Under the pieces are notes generated by a model, which searched no databases, was not told the DNA's origin, and worked only from the letters and a program-made list of their open reading frames with translations. The position numbers and the translations under genes are program-made. From assembly GCA_000817085.1 (NCBI GenBank), contig JUEM01000003.1:48881-112880 (forward strand): 64,000 nucleotides of DNA. Reading direction: 5' to 3'. Positions 8,763-17,232 of this stretch are shown piece after piece (position 1 is the stretch's first letter; each line of letters starts with the position of its first letter). This stretch comes from a marine actinobacterium MedAcidi-G1 (GTDB lineage Bacteria; Actinomycetota; Acidimicrobiia; Acidimicrobiales; MedAcidi-G1).

Positions 8763-9980
8763 GTGCGCAAGTTAGCTGTACTCTCAATGCACACTTCTCC
8801 ACTAGCTCAACCGGGTATTGGTGATGGTGGAGGAATGAATGTTTACGTTCGTGAAGTTTCTTCAGCTCTTGAGCAAGCGGGCATAAGTTCAACAGTTTTC
8901 ACAAGACGAGTGGATGGAGAGACACCGAAAATAATGACATTTGGTAACGGGCTGAAAGTCGTTCAAATCGATGCGGGAGATTTTTCCTTGCGTAAAGAAG
9001 AATTATTTTCGGTAGTTGGAGATTTCGCGAATGGGGTAGAAGACTTTTTAGTCAAGGAAGATCGACACGATGCTTTATTAGCAAATTATTGGCTTTCTGG
9101 TTCAGCAGCTCATCAATTAAAACACAGCCTCAATATGCCTTTATTAACCTCGTTCCACACACTTGCACTGGTTAAAGCTGCTTCGGGTGATAAAAGTTGT
9201 GGATACGAAGAACGTATAAATATGGAGAGTGAGGTAATAGGTTGTTCGGATGTAATTTTGTCAAATAGTTCTTTTGAAAGAGATCAATTAGTCAGTTATT
9301 ACGGTGCTGAACCTTCTCGCATTGAAATCGTTCCCCCGGGGGTAGACCGTTCGATTTTTAAACCTGGATCTAAAAAAGAAGCTCGCCAGCTTCTTAATTT
9401 GGGTGGACAAACAACACTTCTTTTCGTTGGGCGTATTCAACCTTTGAAAGGAGTCGATTTAACAATTTCGACATTGTCAGAACTGGAAGATAAAGAAGCT
9501 CGTCTTATTTTGATTGGCAGTTCTAGTGGTCCAGAAGGTCCGAGTGAAGAAAGACGTATTAGAAAAATGGTAGAAGAATTAGGTTTAACAAACAGGGTTT
9601 TATTTGTTGAACCCCAGCCACATGAAAAATTAGTTAATTGGTATCGAGCTGCCGATGTTTTATTGATGCCAAGCCGTTCTGAGTCATTTGGGCTTGTAGC
9701 CCTAGAAGCTGCTGCTTGTGGTTTGCCAGTTGTAGCTTCTGCGGTCGGTGGGCTGCAGAAAATTGTTGAAGATAGTTCATCAGGGTATTTGATCAATGAT
9801 CGCGATCCTTGGTCTTATGCAGCTCATGTTTCAAAAATTATTAATGATTCTAAAAAAGCTGAAGAAATGTCTACGAAAGCAGTTGAAAGGTCTAAATCAT
9901 TCACTTGGTCGGTTACTGCTGCGCGACTTCGACGAATTTGTTCAGATTTGCAATCCCGATCTTTGGTTGATTGTGCATAG
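8763..9980 (+). CDS. mshA: MshA-like D-inositol-3-phosphate glycosyltransferase (mycothiol biosynthesis)
   Basis: About 405 residues, GT4 family with GT-B fold. The N-terminus MHTSPLAQPGIGDGGGMNVY closely matches mycobacterial/streptomycete MshA, which transfers GlcNAc from UDP-GlcNAc to inositol-3-phosphate in the first committed mycothiol step. The donor-site motif SRSESFGLVALEAAACGLPV (E-x7-E) lies near residue 320. I prefer the GTG at 8763 because a GGGAGG ribosome site at 8751-8756 gives proper spacing; a GTG at 8757 is also in frame. It overlaps the YbjN gene downstream, as in mycobacteria. A sucrose-phosphate-synthase-like GT4 is the alternative. Confidence 0.85.
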   Translation: MRKLAVLSMHTSPLAQPGIGDGGGMNVYVREVSSALEQAGISSTVFTRRVDGETPKIMTFGNGLKVVQIDAGDFSLRKEELFSVVGDFANGVEDFLVKEDRHDALLANYWLSGSAAHQLKHSLNMPLLTSFHTLALVKAASGDKSCGYEERINMESEVIGCSDVILSNSSFERDQLVSYYGAEPSRIEIVPPGVDRSIFKPGSKKEARQLLNLGGQTTLLFVGRIQPLKGVDLTISTLSELEDKEARLILIGSSSGPEGPSEERRIRKMVEELGLTNRVLFVEPQPHEKLVNWYRAADVLLMPSRSESFGLVALEAAACGLPVVASAVGGLQKIVEDSSSGYLINDRDPWSYAAHVSKIINDSKKAEEMSTKAVERSKSFTWSVTAARLRRICSDLQSRSLVDCA

Positions 9981-10479
9981 TGCTGAAGGTGAAGTCTCTC
10001 GACTATTAACAGAAGCTGAACTTGAGTCTCTGGAAAGAGAAATCGAAAGATGGCTCGATTTATCTTTAAAAGAAAATCCTTTGCTGGCTAGTTTCGAGAG
10101 GGACTCCGACGAACCGGTTGGTGAATCACGATGGTTTATAAGAGTTCTAGGGGAGGAAAAAGATACATTTACTCTGCGGTTTATGCTCAGACAAAGAATG
10201 TTGCATTATGAAACCTATGTGATGCCTGCTCCTGAAGACAATAAAGAGTCGTTTTTGGAAAGTCTTCTAGTCAGGAATAGAAAAATTGTCGGTGCCACAT
10301 TTTGTTTAGGGGAAGAAGAGGCTGTTTTCTTAATTGGGGCTATTCCAGCGAGTACGGTAGGGCCAAATGAGCTTGATCGTATTCTTGGAACTTTATGGAT
10401 GGCAGTAGAACAAAATTTCAGATCTCTTCTTAAAATTGGTTTTGCTTCAAAATTTGTTGGATCGAAAAAAGAAAATTAG
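9973..10479 (+). CDS. YbjN-domain protein
   Basis: About 168 residues from a GTG at 9973 (a TTG at 9967 is also possible); both overlap the mshA end by a few nt. The region RWFIRVLGEEKDTFTLRFML through LRQRMLHYETYVMPAP and the C-terminal LDRILGTLWMAVEQNFRSL fit the YbjN (type III secretion chaperone-like) domain family. In mycobacteria a YbjN-domain gene also follows mshA, so the pairing is conserved, though its role in mycothiol metabolism is unproven. The frame extends upstream inside mshA, but that part is a shadow. Confidence 0.75.
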   Translation: MHSAEGEVSRLLTEAELESLEREIERWLDLSLKENPLLASFERDSDEPVGESRWFIRVLGEEKDTFTLRFMLRQRMLHYETYVMPAPEDNKESFLESLLVRNRKIVGATFCLGEEEAVFLIGAIPASTVGPNELDRILGTLWMAVEQNFRSLLKIGFASKFVGSKKEN

Positions 10480-11687
10480 TGAAATCTGATTCCAACGTTA
10501 AACGACTTCCATCAAAAGTTTTGGTGTTTTCTGTTACCACTGTGGGACTTTTGCATAATTCTATTTTTGTTAGTTCAACTCCCGAAATTTTAAGATCTCT
10601 CGGCGAGTCAGAAAATCTGGCGGGACTTTTAATCGCAGCCGGTTCTGTTCCGGGGATAGTAGTGGCGCCTTTAATAGGTTTTCTAGCAGACCGATTTGGT
10701 CGAAAAAAAGTATTAGTTCCTTGTCTTGTGGTTTATGGAATTTTTGGCCTTTTAGTAGGTTTAAGCCCTTCATTATTCTGGTTTTTACTTATAAGAATTT
10801 TCCAGGGCTTAGGTAGTGCAGGATTAATAAATCTAGTTGTAGTAATAATTAGCGATAATTGGGCGAGCTTGGATAGGGCCCGTTTAATAGGGCAAAACGC
10901 TGCAGCTATAACAATCTCGGTAGCTATTTATCCTGTGGTTGGGGGAGTAATAACTGATTTAATAGGTTGGCGTTGGGTTTTTTTGGCTTTTCTTGCTCCT
11001 TTAGTGGTTGCTTTTTTTGTTTCAAAAAATCTGCAAGACCATCAACCGCGCTCAGATGTATCGGTTAGAGAGCAAATCTCTGGTGCATTTTCAGAGATTG
11101 TCAAACCGGCCATAGCTACGAATCTTGTAATCGTAATTATTCTGTTTATGGCAATTTTTGGATTATTTCAGTCTTTATTGCCAGTCCATCTTGAGCGTGA
11201 GTTCGGGCTGCTTCCCACTGGAAGAGGTTTAGTCGCTTCGGCTCCAGCCGTTGTCGCTGCTTTATCAGCTCTAGCAGTTGCAAGAGTCAGGAAGCGAGTG
11301 CAAGGCGGAGTAATCATCTATGCGTCTCTACTAATTTGGGGTATTTCTTTTCTTATGATGGGGTTTGGATCGTTACCTATTCTTGTATTAGCAACAATGA
11401 TTTATGGATTGTCAGAAGGTCTGATGATCCCAACTCTCCAAGATCTGATAGCAGAAAATGCTCCCGAGCAACTTCGCGGCGCATTGTTAGCAATGTGGAC
11501 AGGAGCTGCTCGTTTGGGACAAACGGTTGGTCCTGTAACGATTTCTCTTGCGTTAATGGGATTTTCCACTTCTTGGGTACTTGTTTCGGCAGGTGTAGCA
11601 ATGGTAGCTATTTCGGTTTTAGCTAGTTTTACTCGGACACTTATTGTTTCTTCAGAAGCCAATCAAACTGGTAGATTCAACGGATGA
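10479..11687 (+). CDS. MFS transporter
   Basis: 402 residues, about 12 membrane helices, with the MFS motif A GFLADRFGRKKVLVPC after helix 2 and a repeat of the pattern in the second half. The GTG start overlaps the upstream TAG (TAGTG). The first helix is preceded by only about 12 residues, consistent with the chosen start. It overlaps proC by 4 nt (ATGA). The family resembles drug/multidrug efflux carriers (DHA1), but the substrate is unknown. Confidence 0.87.
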   Translation: MKSDSNVKRLPSKVLVFSVTTVGLLHNSIFVSSTPEILRSLGESENLAGLLIAAGSVPGIVVAPLIGFLADRFGRKKVLVPCLVVYGIFGLLVGLSPSLFWFLLIRIFQGLGSAGLINLVVVIISDNWASLDRARLIGQNAAAITISVAIYPVVGGVITDLIGWRWVFLAFLAPLVVAFFVSKNLQDHQPRSDVSVREQISGAFSEIVKPAIATNLVIVIILFMAIFGLFQSLLPVHLEREFGLLPTGRGLVASAPAVVAALSALAVARVRKRVQGGVIIYASLLIWGISFLMMGFGSLPILVLATMIYGLSEGLMIPTLQDLIAENAPEQLRGALLAMWTGAARLGQTVGPVTISLALMGFSTSWVLVSAGVAMVAISVLASFTRTLIVSSEANQTGRFNG

Positions 11688-12478
11688 GTTTTCGATTACA
11701 AATAATCGGTGGCGGCAACATGGGCGAAGCTTTATTACGCGGACTTCTTAACAACAATTGGGCATCAAAAGATGAACTACATGTTGTAGAACCAGTATCT
11801 GAACGCAGAGATTATTTAGCTGCCACAATTTCTGGTGTTTCTATTTCAGAAGAACCATTGTCAGAGCTGGATTCTTTGATTGCTGTGAAACCAGACAAAG
11901 TCCCAGAGGTATTAGGGGTTTTATCAAAATTAAATCCAGACAGAGTTCTTTCTATAGCAGCGGGAGTGAGAGTTTCTTCCATGGAAAAAATTCTGGGTGA
12001 AAATGTAAGAGTTCTAAGGGCTATGCCCAATACGCCTGCCTTAATAGGGAAGGGTTCATCAGGTGTAGCTGCCGGTTCAACTGCTACTGATGAAGATCTG
12101 ATATGGGCTGTTGAAATACTTTCAGCCGTTGGTTTAGCAATGGTTGTTGAAGAAAGCCAGCTTGATGCAGTTACAGGTGTTTCAGGTTCTGGTCCGGCCT
12201 ACTTATTTTTTTTAGCTGAAGCACTTATTGACGCGGGGTGTGAAGTTGGATTATCAAAAGATGAGTCACAATCTCTTGTCGAACAAACCCTTTTAGGTGC
12301 AGCAGCGCTTTTATATGAATCTGATGACCCTGCTGAAGTCTTAAGACAAAAAGTTACTTCTAAGGGGGGCACCACTGCAGCCGCCATAGAAGTTTTCGAA
12401 AACGCTAGTTTTCGTGACATTATCAGGGCAGCAGTTTTTGCCGCTACTGAACGTTCTTTGCAGCTTGGTGATGAATGA
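11684..12478 (+). CDS. proC: Pyrroline-5-carboxylate reductase
   Basis: 264 residues, catalysing the last step of proline synthesis: reduction of 1-pyrroline-5-carboxylate with NADPH. The Rossmann motif IIGGGNMGEALLRG lies at residues 7-20, LRAMPNTPALIGKGSSG matches the conserved mid-region, and AVTGVSGSGPAYLFFLAEAL and KVTSKGGTTAAAIEVFE are the family signature of the C-terminal dimerisation domain. It overlaps the MFS gene upstream and the SAM hydrolase downstream by 4 nt each (ATGA in both cases), so it is embedded in an operon. Confidence 0.95.
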   Translation: MSFRLQIIGGGNMGEALLRGLLNNNWASKDELHVVEPVSERRDYLAATISGVSISEEPLSELDSLIAVKPDKVPEVLGVLSKLNPDRVLSIAAGVRVSSMEKILGENVRVLRAMPNTPALIGKGSSGVAAGSTATDEDLIWAVEILSAVGLAMVVEESQLDAVTGVSGSGPAYLFFLAEALIDAGCEVGLSKDESQSLVEQTLLGAAALLYESDDPAEVLRQKVTSKGGTTAAAIEVFENASFRDIIRAAVFAATERSLQLGDE

Positions 12479-13365
12479 ACAGAGGTAAAAAATATGAAAC
12501 GATTTCATTTTTGTCAGATTTTGGAACAACTGACGAGTTCGTAGGGGTAGTTCATTCTGTAATAAATTCTATTGCTCCTTTTGCAAAGGTAATAGACGTT
12601 ACTCATGGGATTCCACATTATGACATTCGTTCAGGTGGATTAGCTCTTGCTCGCAGTGCTCAATATCTGTCACCGGGTGTTGTTTTGGCAGTCATTGATC
12701 CAGGTGTGGGAACACAACGACGGGCAGTTGCAGTGGAAGTTGGTGGTGGAGAATCAGTCTTAGTAGGTCCTGACAATGGTTTACTTGCGCCGACAGTTGC
12801 TTTGGTAGGGGGTGCAGATCGAGCGGTTTCACTCACAGAAACTAATTATCAGCTACCGGCCCCGGGAGCTATGAATGCTGGTCGTGATATTTTTGGTCCA
12901 GCGGCAGCACACATTGCTTCGGGAGTAGACCTGTCAGAATTAGGGGATTCGGTTGAGGTTTCAAGCCTGGTGCCTGGCCTTATGCCAGTAAGCTCCAGAG
13001 AGAGTGATGGACTTCACGCGGAAGTTTTATGGGTAGATCAGTATGGAAACGCCCAGGTTAATTTAGACCCCGCGGAACTTGAAATAAAAGAAAATGAAGT
13101 TAATCATTTTGAAATTAAAACCTCAGGACTAACCAGAATAGCTAAAAAGGTAAAAACTTTCGAAGAATTGGGCGCGGGGGAACTTGGGTTAATAATTGAT
13201 GAATATGGTTTAGTGGCGATTGTAATAGCCAGAGGTTCAGCGGCAGAAGAGATGAAAATAAACACCGGGAATCAAGTGATTATTTCTTTTGCTGAAAATT
13301 CTTCTACGCAGCCCGTGCCAGTGGTTTTAAAACAATTAGACGAAAAAAATGAAGGTGATCTGTAG
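12475..13365 (+). CDS. SAM hydroxide adenosyltransferase (DUF62 / chlorinase-fluorinase family)
   Basis: 296 residues. The N-terminus FLSDFGTTDEFVGVVHSVI and VLAVIDPGVGTQRRAVAVE are the SAM-binding elements of the DUF62 family, and the second domain contains LWVDQYGNAQVNLDP. Most bacterial members cleave SAM to adenosine and methionine using activated water; halogenase members are rare and carry specific loop differences, so the hydrolase assignment is the default. It follows proC with a 4-nt overlap and its TAG overlaps the GTG of a 29-aa membrane peptide. Confidence 0.87.
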   Translation: MNRGKKYETISFLSDFGTTDEFVGVVHSVINSIAPFAKVIDVTHGIPHYDIRSGGLALARSAQYLSPGVVLAVIDPGVGTQRRAVAVEVGGGESVLVGPDNGLLAPTVALVGGADRAVSLTETNYQLPAPGAMNAGRDIFGPAAAHIASGVDLSELGDSVEVSSLVPGLMPVSSRESDGLHAEVLWVDQYGNAQVNLDPAELEIKENEVNHFEIKTSGLTRIAKKVKTFEELGAGELGLIIDEYGLVAIVIARGSAAEEMKINTGNQVIISFAENSSTQPVPVVLKQLDEKNEGDL

Positions 13366-13454
13366 TGCGTTTCGGTACAACTTTTGTAATGTCTCTTCTT
13401 TTATTAGCTATCTTAGGAGCAGCATTAATTCAGTTCGTCTTTCTTATTGACTGA
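13365..13454 (+). CDS. 29-aa single-span membrane peptide
   Basis: A short frame beginning with a GTG that overlaps the SAM hydrolase stop (TAGTG) and ending in TGA at 13452-13454. The product starts MRFGTTFVMSLLLLAILGAA, is one hydrophobic helix, and ends with a charged Asp after a QFVFL stretch. The TAGTG overlap is the same junction used by several real genes here, and the frame fills the gap before rex. Function unknown; it may be a small subunit or leader-type peptide. Too short for a family call. Confidence 0.5.
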   Translation: MRFGTTFVMSLLLLAILGAALIQFVFLID

Positions 13455-13526
13455 ATAAAAATTTTCTTAACAATTTTCCATTTAACGTTATTTGCTTTAT
13501 GAATCACGTTGCTATCTAATTAGTGT

Positions 13527-14162
13527 GTGTCAAATTTAAATTTGCCTGAAGCTGCACTTTCTAGACTGACCGTTTACCAGCGGGCACTAGTTGAATTAAG
13601 CGATTCTGGTATAAAGACAGTGTCTTCCAGAGAACTAGCTGAAATTAGTGGAAGTAATGAATCAAAAGTCAGAAAAGATCTTTCATATTTAGGCTCACAT
13701 GGAACACGTGGGGTGGGATACGAAACTGAACGCCTGATTAAAGAAATAGGTGTTGTTTTGGGTGGCAGCCAACCAAAACCAGCAGTATTAGTTGGGATTG
13801 GCAATCTAGGAAGAGCTTTAAGCCATTACGAAGGTTTTCAAGTTAGCGGATTTCCAATTGTGGGGCTTGTGGATGTAGATCAAGACGTTGTGGGGAAAAC
13901 TATTAATGGACTGAAAGTTAGAAATTTAGACGAACTAGAAGAACTTGTTGCCCAAACATCTGCGGTATTGGGAATTGTAACTACACCTGCAATTGCAGCT
14001 CAGGAAGTTGTTGATTGTTTAGTGGAAGCGGGAATTAGGTCCATTCTAAATTTTGCACCTGTAGTCGTAGATGTTATTGATGAGGTTGAAGTAAGAAGAG
14101 TTGATTTAGCAACTGAGTTCCAAATTCTGGGCTACTACGACCATCTTAGAAAATTTGATTGA
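13527..14162 (+). CDS. rex: Redox-sensing transcriptional repressor Rex
   Basis: 211 residues. A winged-helix DNA-binding region (about 1-75) contains LAEISGSNESKVRKDLSYLG, the Rex recognition-helix signature, and residues 86-95 (AVLVGIGNLG) begin the NAD(H)-binding Rossmann domain. Rex binds DNA when NADH/NAD+ is low and releases it when NADH accumulates, typically controlling respiratory genes. The GTG start at 13527 gives the standard family length. In actinobacteria rex often precedes hemA, as here. A matching operator is found upstream of the cytochrome bc/complex I block at 23503. Confidence 0.95.
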   Translation: MSNLNLPEAALSRLTVYQRALVELSDSGIKTVSSRELAEISGSNESKVRKDLSYLGSHGTRGVGYETERLIKEIGVVLGGSQPKPAVLVGIGNLGRALSHYEGFQVSGFPIVGLVDVDQDVVGKTINGLKVRNLDELEELVAQTSAVLGIVTTPAIAAQEVVDCLVEAGIRSILNFAPVVVDVIDEVEVRRVDLATEFQILGYYDHLRKFD

Positions 14163-14295
14163 TTAAATAACGGTGACCAAATACCATAAAATATTCATCA
14201 CAAAAGGTTGGCAATAGACTCAAAATTAAGGAAAAATCAGTTGGTAAGTTTATTTTGATGATTACTTACTTAAACCCAGCCTAGGAGATTTATTT
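14163..14295 (+). other. rex-hemA intergenic region
   Basis: 133 nt, AT-rich, without an open frame of note. It ends with the hemA ribosome site AGGAG (14283-14287). No convincing -35/-10 pair or Rex palindrome could be identified; a lone TTCATCACAA at 14193-14202 resembles half of a Rex site but lacks the partner half. Confidence 0.4.
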
Positions 14296-15555
14296 GTGTC
14301 GGTAATAGTCGTTGGTCTTAACCATCGAACTGTTCCTCTTGATCTTTTCGAGAAGATGACGGTTCCGGAAGCAAAATTACCAAAGGCTTTGGCTGATCTT
14401 TCGTCGCGTGAAAATATTAGTGAATCAGTAATTCTTTCAACGTGTAACCGCATCGAAATTTATGCTTACGCCGAAAAATTCCATGGTGCTTACCAAGACA
14501 TACGAAACTTTCTTTCTGAAATTTCACATGTTGCCCCCGAAGATTTTTCTGATCATCTGATTGGACTATTTGGTTCTGACGCTATTGAACACTTGTTTAA
14601 AGTCTCTTCTGGTATTGATTCAGCTGTCATAGGAGAACACGAAATATTGGGTCAGGTTCGCTCAGCTTGGGAATTAGCAGTTGAGGAGCAGGTAGTTGGA
14701 ACGGTATTAAATTCACTTTTTAGACACTCACTTGAAGTTGGTAAAAGGGCAAGAAGTGAAACTTCTATTTCGCGAAACATAACCTCTGTTTCTCAAGCAG
14801 CAGTTGCTATGGCTGACAAACAACTAGATGGATTAATAGGTAAACGTGTTTTAGTCGTCGGCGCTGGAGAAATGGGCGAAGGAATGGCCAAGTCCTTGCA
14901 TGCAGGGGGAATAACCGAGTTGCGGATAGCCAATAGAACTTGGGATCGTGCATTGGAAACCGCAGAAAGATTAAATGGTAAACCTGTGAGGCTTGATGAA
15001 CTGCCGCAAAACTTAACAGAGGTTGACTTATTACTAACTTCCACCGGTGCAACCGCTGCGATCCTTGAGTATGGAGATCTTGATGAAGCGGCACGCCAAA
15101 GAAAAGGAAGAGAACTATTAATCGTAGATATTGCGGTCCCGCGCGATGTTGACCCAGCAGCTGCTGATCTTGATGGAGTGACACTCCTAGACATGGATGA
15201 TTTACGAGAGTTTGCTGAAAAAGGTATAAGAGCTAGAGAGAAAGAAGTTTCCTCCGTAATAGAAATCATAAACGAAGAGCTAGAGCGTTTTTTGAATCTT
15301 TTTTCAGCTAGGTCAGTAGCTCCAATAGTGACGCAACTTCACTCTCGTGCAGAAGAGATACGAAATTCAGAACTTCAAAAACTTTTTAGAAAGTTTCCTG
15401 AATTAACTCCTGAACAACTAAAAGGAATTGAAACTTTAACGTCCGCAATTGCAAATAAGCTTATGCATGAACCAACGGTACGACTTAAAGATGCTGCGGG
15501 AACCCCAAAAGGTGAACGTTTGTCTGAAGCATTGCAAGACCTCTTCGACCTATAA
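14296..15555 (+). CDS. hemA: Glutamyl-tRNA reductase
   Basis: 419 residues. First enzyme of the C5 pathway: reduces glutamyl-tRNA(Glu) to glutamate-1-semialdehyde with NADPH. The catalytic Cys is C50 in ILSTCNRIEIY; VGLNHRTVPL starts the catalytic domain, EHEILGQVRSAWELA follows, and GAGEMGEGMAKSLHAGG is the NADPH-binding motif. The GTG start has an AGGAG site 8 nt upstream. It heads the hemACDBL cluster, which fits an organism making haem through C5 rather than 5-aminolaevulinate synthase. Confidence 0.96.
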   Translation: MSVIVVGLNHRTVPLDLFEKMTVPEAKLPKALADLSSRENISESVILSTCNRIEIYAYAEKFHGAYQDIRNFLSEISHVAPEDFSDHLIGLFGSDAIEHLFKVSSGIDSAVIGEHEILGQVRSAWELAVEEQVVGTVLNSLFRHSLEVGKRARSETSISRNITSVSQAAVAMADKQLDGLIGKRVLVVGAGEMGEGMAKSLHAGGITELRIANRTWDRALETAERLNGKPVRLDELPQNLTEVDLLLTSTGATAAILEYGDLDEAARQRKGRELLIVDIAVPRDVDPAAADLDGVTLLDMDDLREFAEKGIRAREKEVSSVIEIINEELERFLNLFSARSVAPIVTQLHSRAEEIRNSELQKLFRKFPELTPEQLKGIETLTSAIANKLMHEPTVRLKDAAGTPKGERLSEALQDLFDL

Positions 15556-15569
15556 AAGAATCAGTAGTT

Positions 15570-16466
15570 TTGTCACTGCGGATTGCGACACGGGGGAGTG
15601 GGTTAGCCTTAAAGCAGACCCAGCGTGTAGCTGAACTAATTTCGCAAAAATTCCCCGCAATACAGCTAGAAACAGTAGTTGTTAGCACCGCGGGTGATCG
15701 TGATACAAAAACTCCTATACAAGAAATTGGTGGACAAGGAGTATTCGTTACTGATGTTCAATCTGCCGTTCTTTCTGGAGAAGCAGATATTGCAGTCCAT
15801 TCTGCAAAAGATCTTCCAGCTGAAACAAACCCCGGGTTAGTACTTGCTTCCGTACCTGAAAGAGCAGATCCAAGAGATGCACTTGTAGGTTGCATTTGGA
15901 ATGACTTACCTAAAGGTGCATTAATTGCTACTGGTTCAATTAGAAGAAGATCACATTTGTCTCATCTGAGACCAGATCTTAAGTTTCAAGAGTTACGAGG
16001 CAATATTGAAACTAGGCTTTTACGAGTTGATGATGTGGATGCCATCTTGGTGGCAAAAGCTGCTTTAGATCGACTTGGTTTAAATCCAGAACAAATGGAT
16101 GTGTTGCCTGTCTCAATTCTTTTACCACAAGTAGGACAAGGTGCTTTAGCTATCGAGTGCCGTAATGAAGATTTTGAGGTAATTCAAATGTTGAAAGGGA
16201 TTGAAGATCAGAAAGTCAGAAGCCTAGTTGATACGGAGAGAGCATTTTTGGCTGAAATAGGATCGGGCTGTAGTTTGCCAGTTGCAGCCCATGCCGTTTT
16301 GGAAAAAGAAAAAATTCTGTTGAAAGCTTCTATTGCATCCAAAGATGGTACGACACTTTTAAAAGCAGAAGATATCGGAGTTGATGGCAATCAGCTTGGG
16401 ATAAATATGGCAAACAAGCTTTTAAATGAAGAAGGTGGCGAACGTTTATTGAATGAGAATTTGTGA
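15570..16466 (+). CDS. hemC: Hydroxymethylbilane synthase (porphobilinogen deaminase)
   Basis: 298 residues. Polymerises four porphobilinogens to hydroxymethylbilane on a dipyrromethane cofactor held by Cys234 in EIGSGCSLPVAAHA. RIATRGSGLALKQTQRVAE starts the protein and SAKDLPAE plus GSIRRRSHLSHLRPDL are conserved substrate-binding loops. The start is a TTG at 15570. It follows hemA by 14 nt and overlaps hemD by 4 nt. Confidence 0.95.
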   Translation: MSLRIATRGSGLALKQTQRVAELISQKFPAIQLETVVVSTAGDRDTKTPIQEIGGQGVFVTDVQSAVLSGEADIAVHSAKDLPAETNPGLVLASVPERADPRDALVGCIWNDLPKGALIATGSIRRRSHLSHLRPDLKFQELRGNIETRLLRVDDVDAILVAKAALDRLGLNPEQMDVLPVSILLPQVGQGALAIECRNEDFEVIQMLKGIEDQKVRSLVDTERAFLAEIGSGCSLPVAAHAVLEKEKILLKASIASKDGTTLLKAEDIGVDGNQLGINMANKLLNEEGGERLLNENL

Positions 16467-17209
16467 ATATAAGAAAACCATTATTGGATAAAACTCTCGT
16501 AATAACCAGATCATTTGAGCAGTCTGAACCACTTTCCTCTGAGCTGGTTGATCTAGGCGCAAAAATTATTTCTCTACCATTAATTACTATTGCCGAACCT
16601 ACAGATAATGGAAAAGGGCTTGAAGAAAAAGTAAAAGATTTTGAGGCGTATAAGTGGGTAGTAGCAACTTCTCCTAACGGGGCGATGAGACTCCTGAAGA
16701 CAATGGAGGTTGTCGGAAAAAATTGTTCTCCCAAAGTAGCTGTAATTGGTAGATCAACAGCCAAAGTTTTCACTCAATCTGGAATCGCAGTTGACTTCGT
16801 TCCTGAAAAAACTTTTTCTGAAGGTTTCCTTGAGGTGTTTCCTAGAGCAGAAAAAGAAGATGACAAAATTCTTTTAGTGCAAGCTGAAAGGGCTCGACCT
16901 TTGCTTTACGAGGGGCTAATAAATGCAGGTTGGATAGTAGATAAGACTGTTGCATACCGAAATATAAATAGTGAAGTAGAAGCGAATTTATTACTTGAAG
17001 CAAAAAACGCTGATGCAATAATTTTTACGGCTTCATCAGCAGTTAATCGTTACCATGAGCTAATTGGCGTTCCTCAACCGCCTAACGCTCTTTGCATAGG
17101 CCCAATTACTGGTGAGAGTGCAAGAATTTTAGGTTGGAAAGTTTTTGAATCACGAGAGCAGTCTGCTAAAGATCTGATTGAAGCTGTAAAACAATGGGCG
17201 GGGTCGTGA
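16463..17209 (+). CDS. hemD: Uroporphyrinogen-III synthase
   Basis: 248 residues. Converts hydroxymethylbilane to uroporphyrinogen III with inversion of ring D. Sequence identity is low across this family; recognition rests on the HemD fold pattern (VITRSFEQSEPLSSEL at the start, VVATSPNGAMRLLKTM, IIFTASSAVNRYHELIG and IGPITGESARILGWKVFES) and on position between hemC and hemB. GTG start within the GTGA overlap with hemC. No methyltransferase domain is fused to it. Confidence 0.9.
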   Translation: MNIRKPLLDKTLVITRSFEQSEPLSSELVDLGAKIISLPLITIAEPTDNGKGLEEKVKDFEAYKWVVATSPNGAMRLLKTMEVVGKNCSPKVAVIGRSTAKVFTQSGIAVDFVPEKTFSEGFLEVFPRAEKEDDKILLVQAERARPLLYEGLINAGWIVDKTVAYRNINSEVEANLLLEAKNADAIIFTASSAVNRYHELIGVPQPPNALCIGPITGESARILGWKVFESREQSAKDLIEAVKQWAGS

Positions 17210-17232
17210 CAATTCCTTCGTAGGCTTTGTGT

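Noticed and set aside
9796..9972. N-terminal extension of the YbjN gene within mshA
   Set aside because: The extension is a frame-shifted reading of mshA and adds basic, unlikely sequence; the family starts near 9973.
12475..13365. DUF62 protein as a fluorinase or chlorinase
   Set aside because: Family features fit the common SAM hydrolase, and no halometabolite genes are nearby.
14193..14202. TTCATCACAA upstream of hemA as a Rex site
   Set aside because: Only one imperfect half is present; no matching half at the proper distance.
14793..15269. 158-aa minus-strand open frame inside hemA
   Set aside because: Low-complexity Ser-rich shadow of a well-conserved gene on the other strand.
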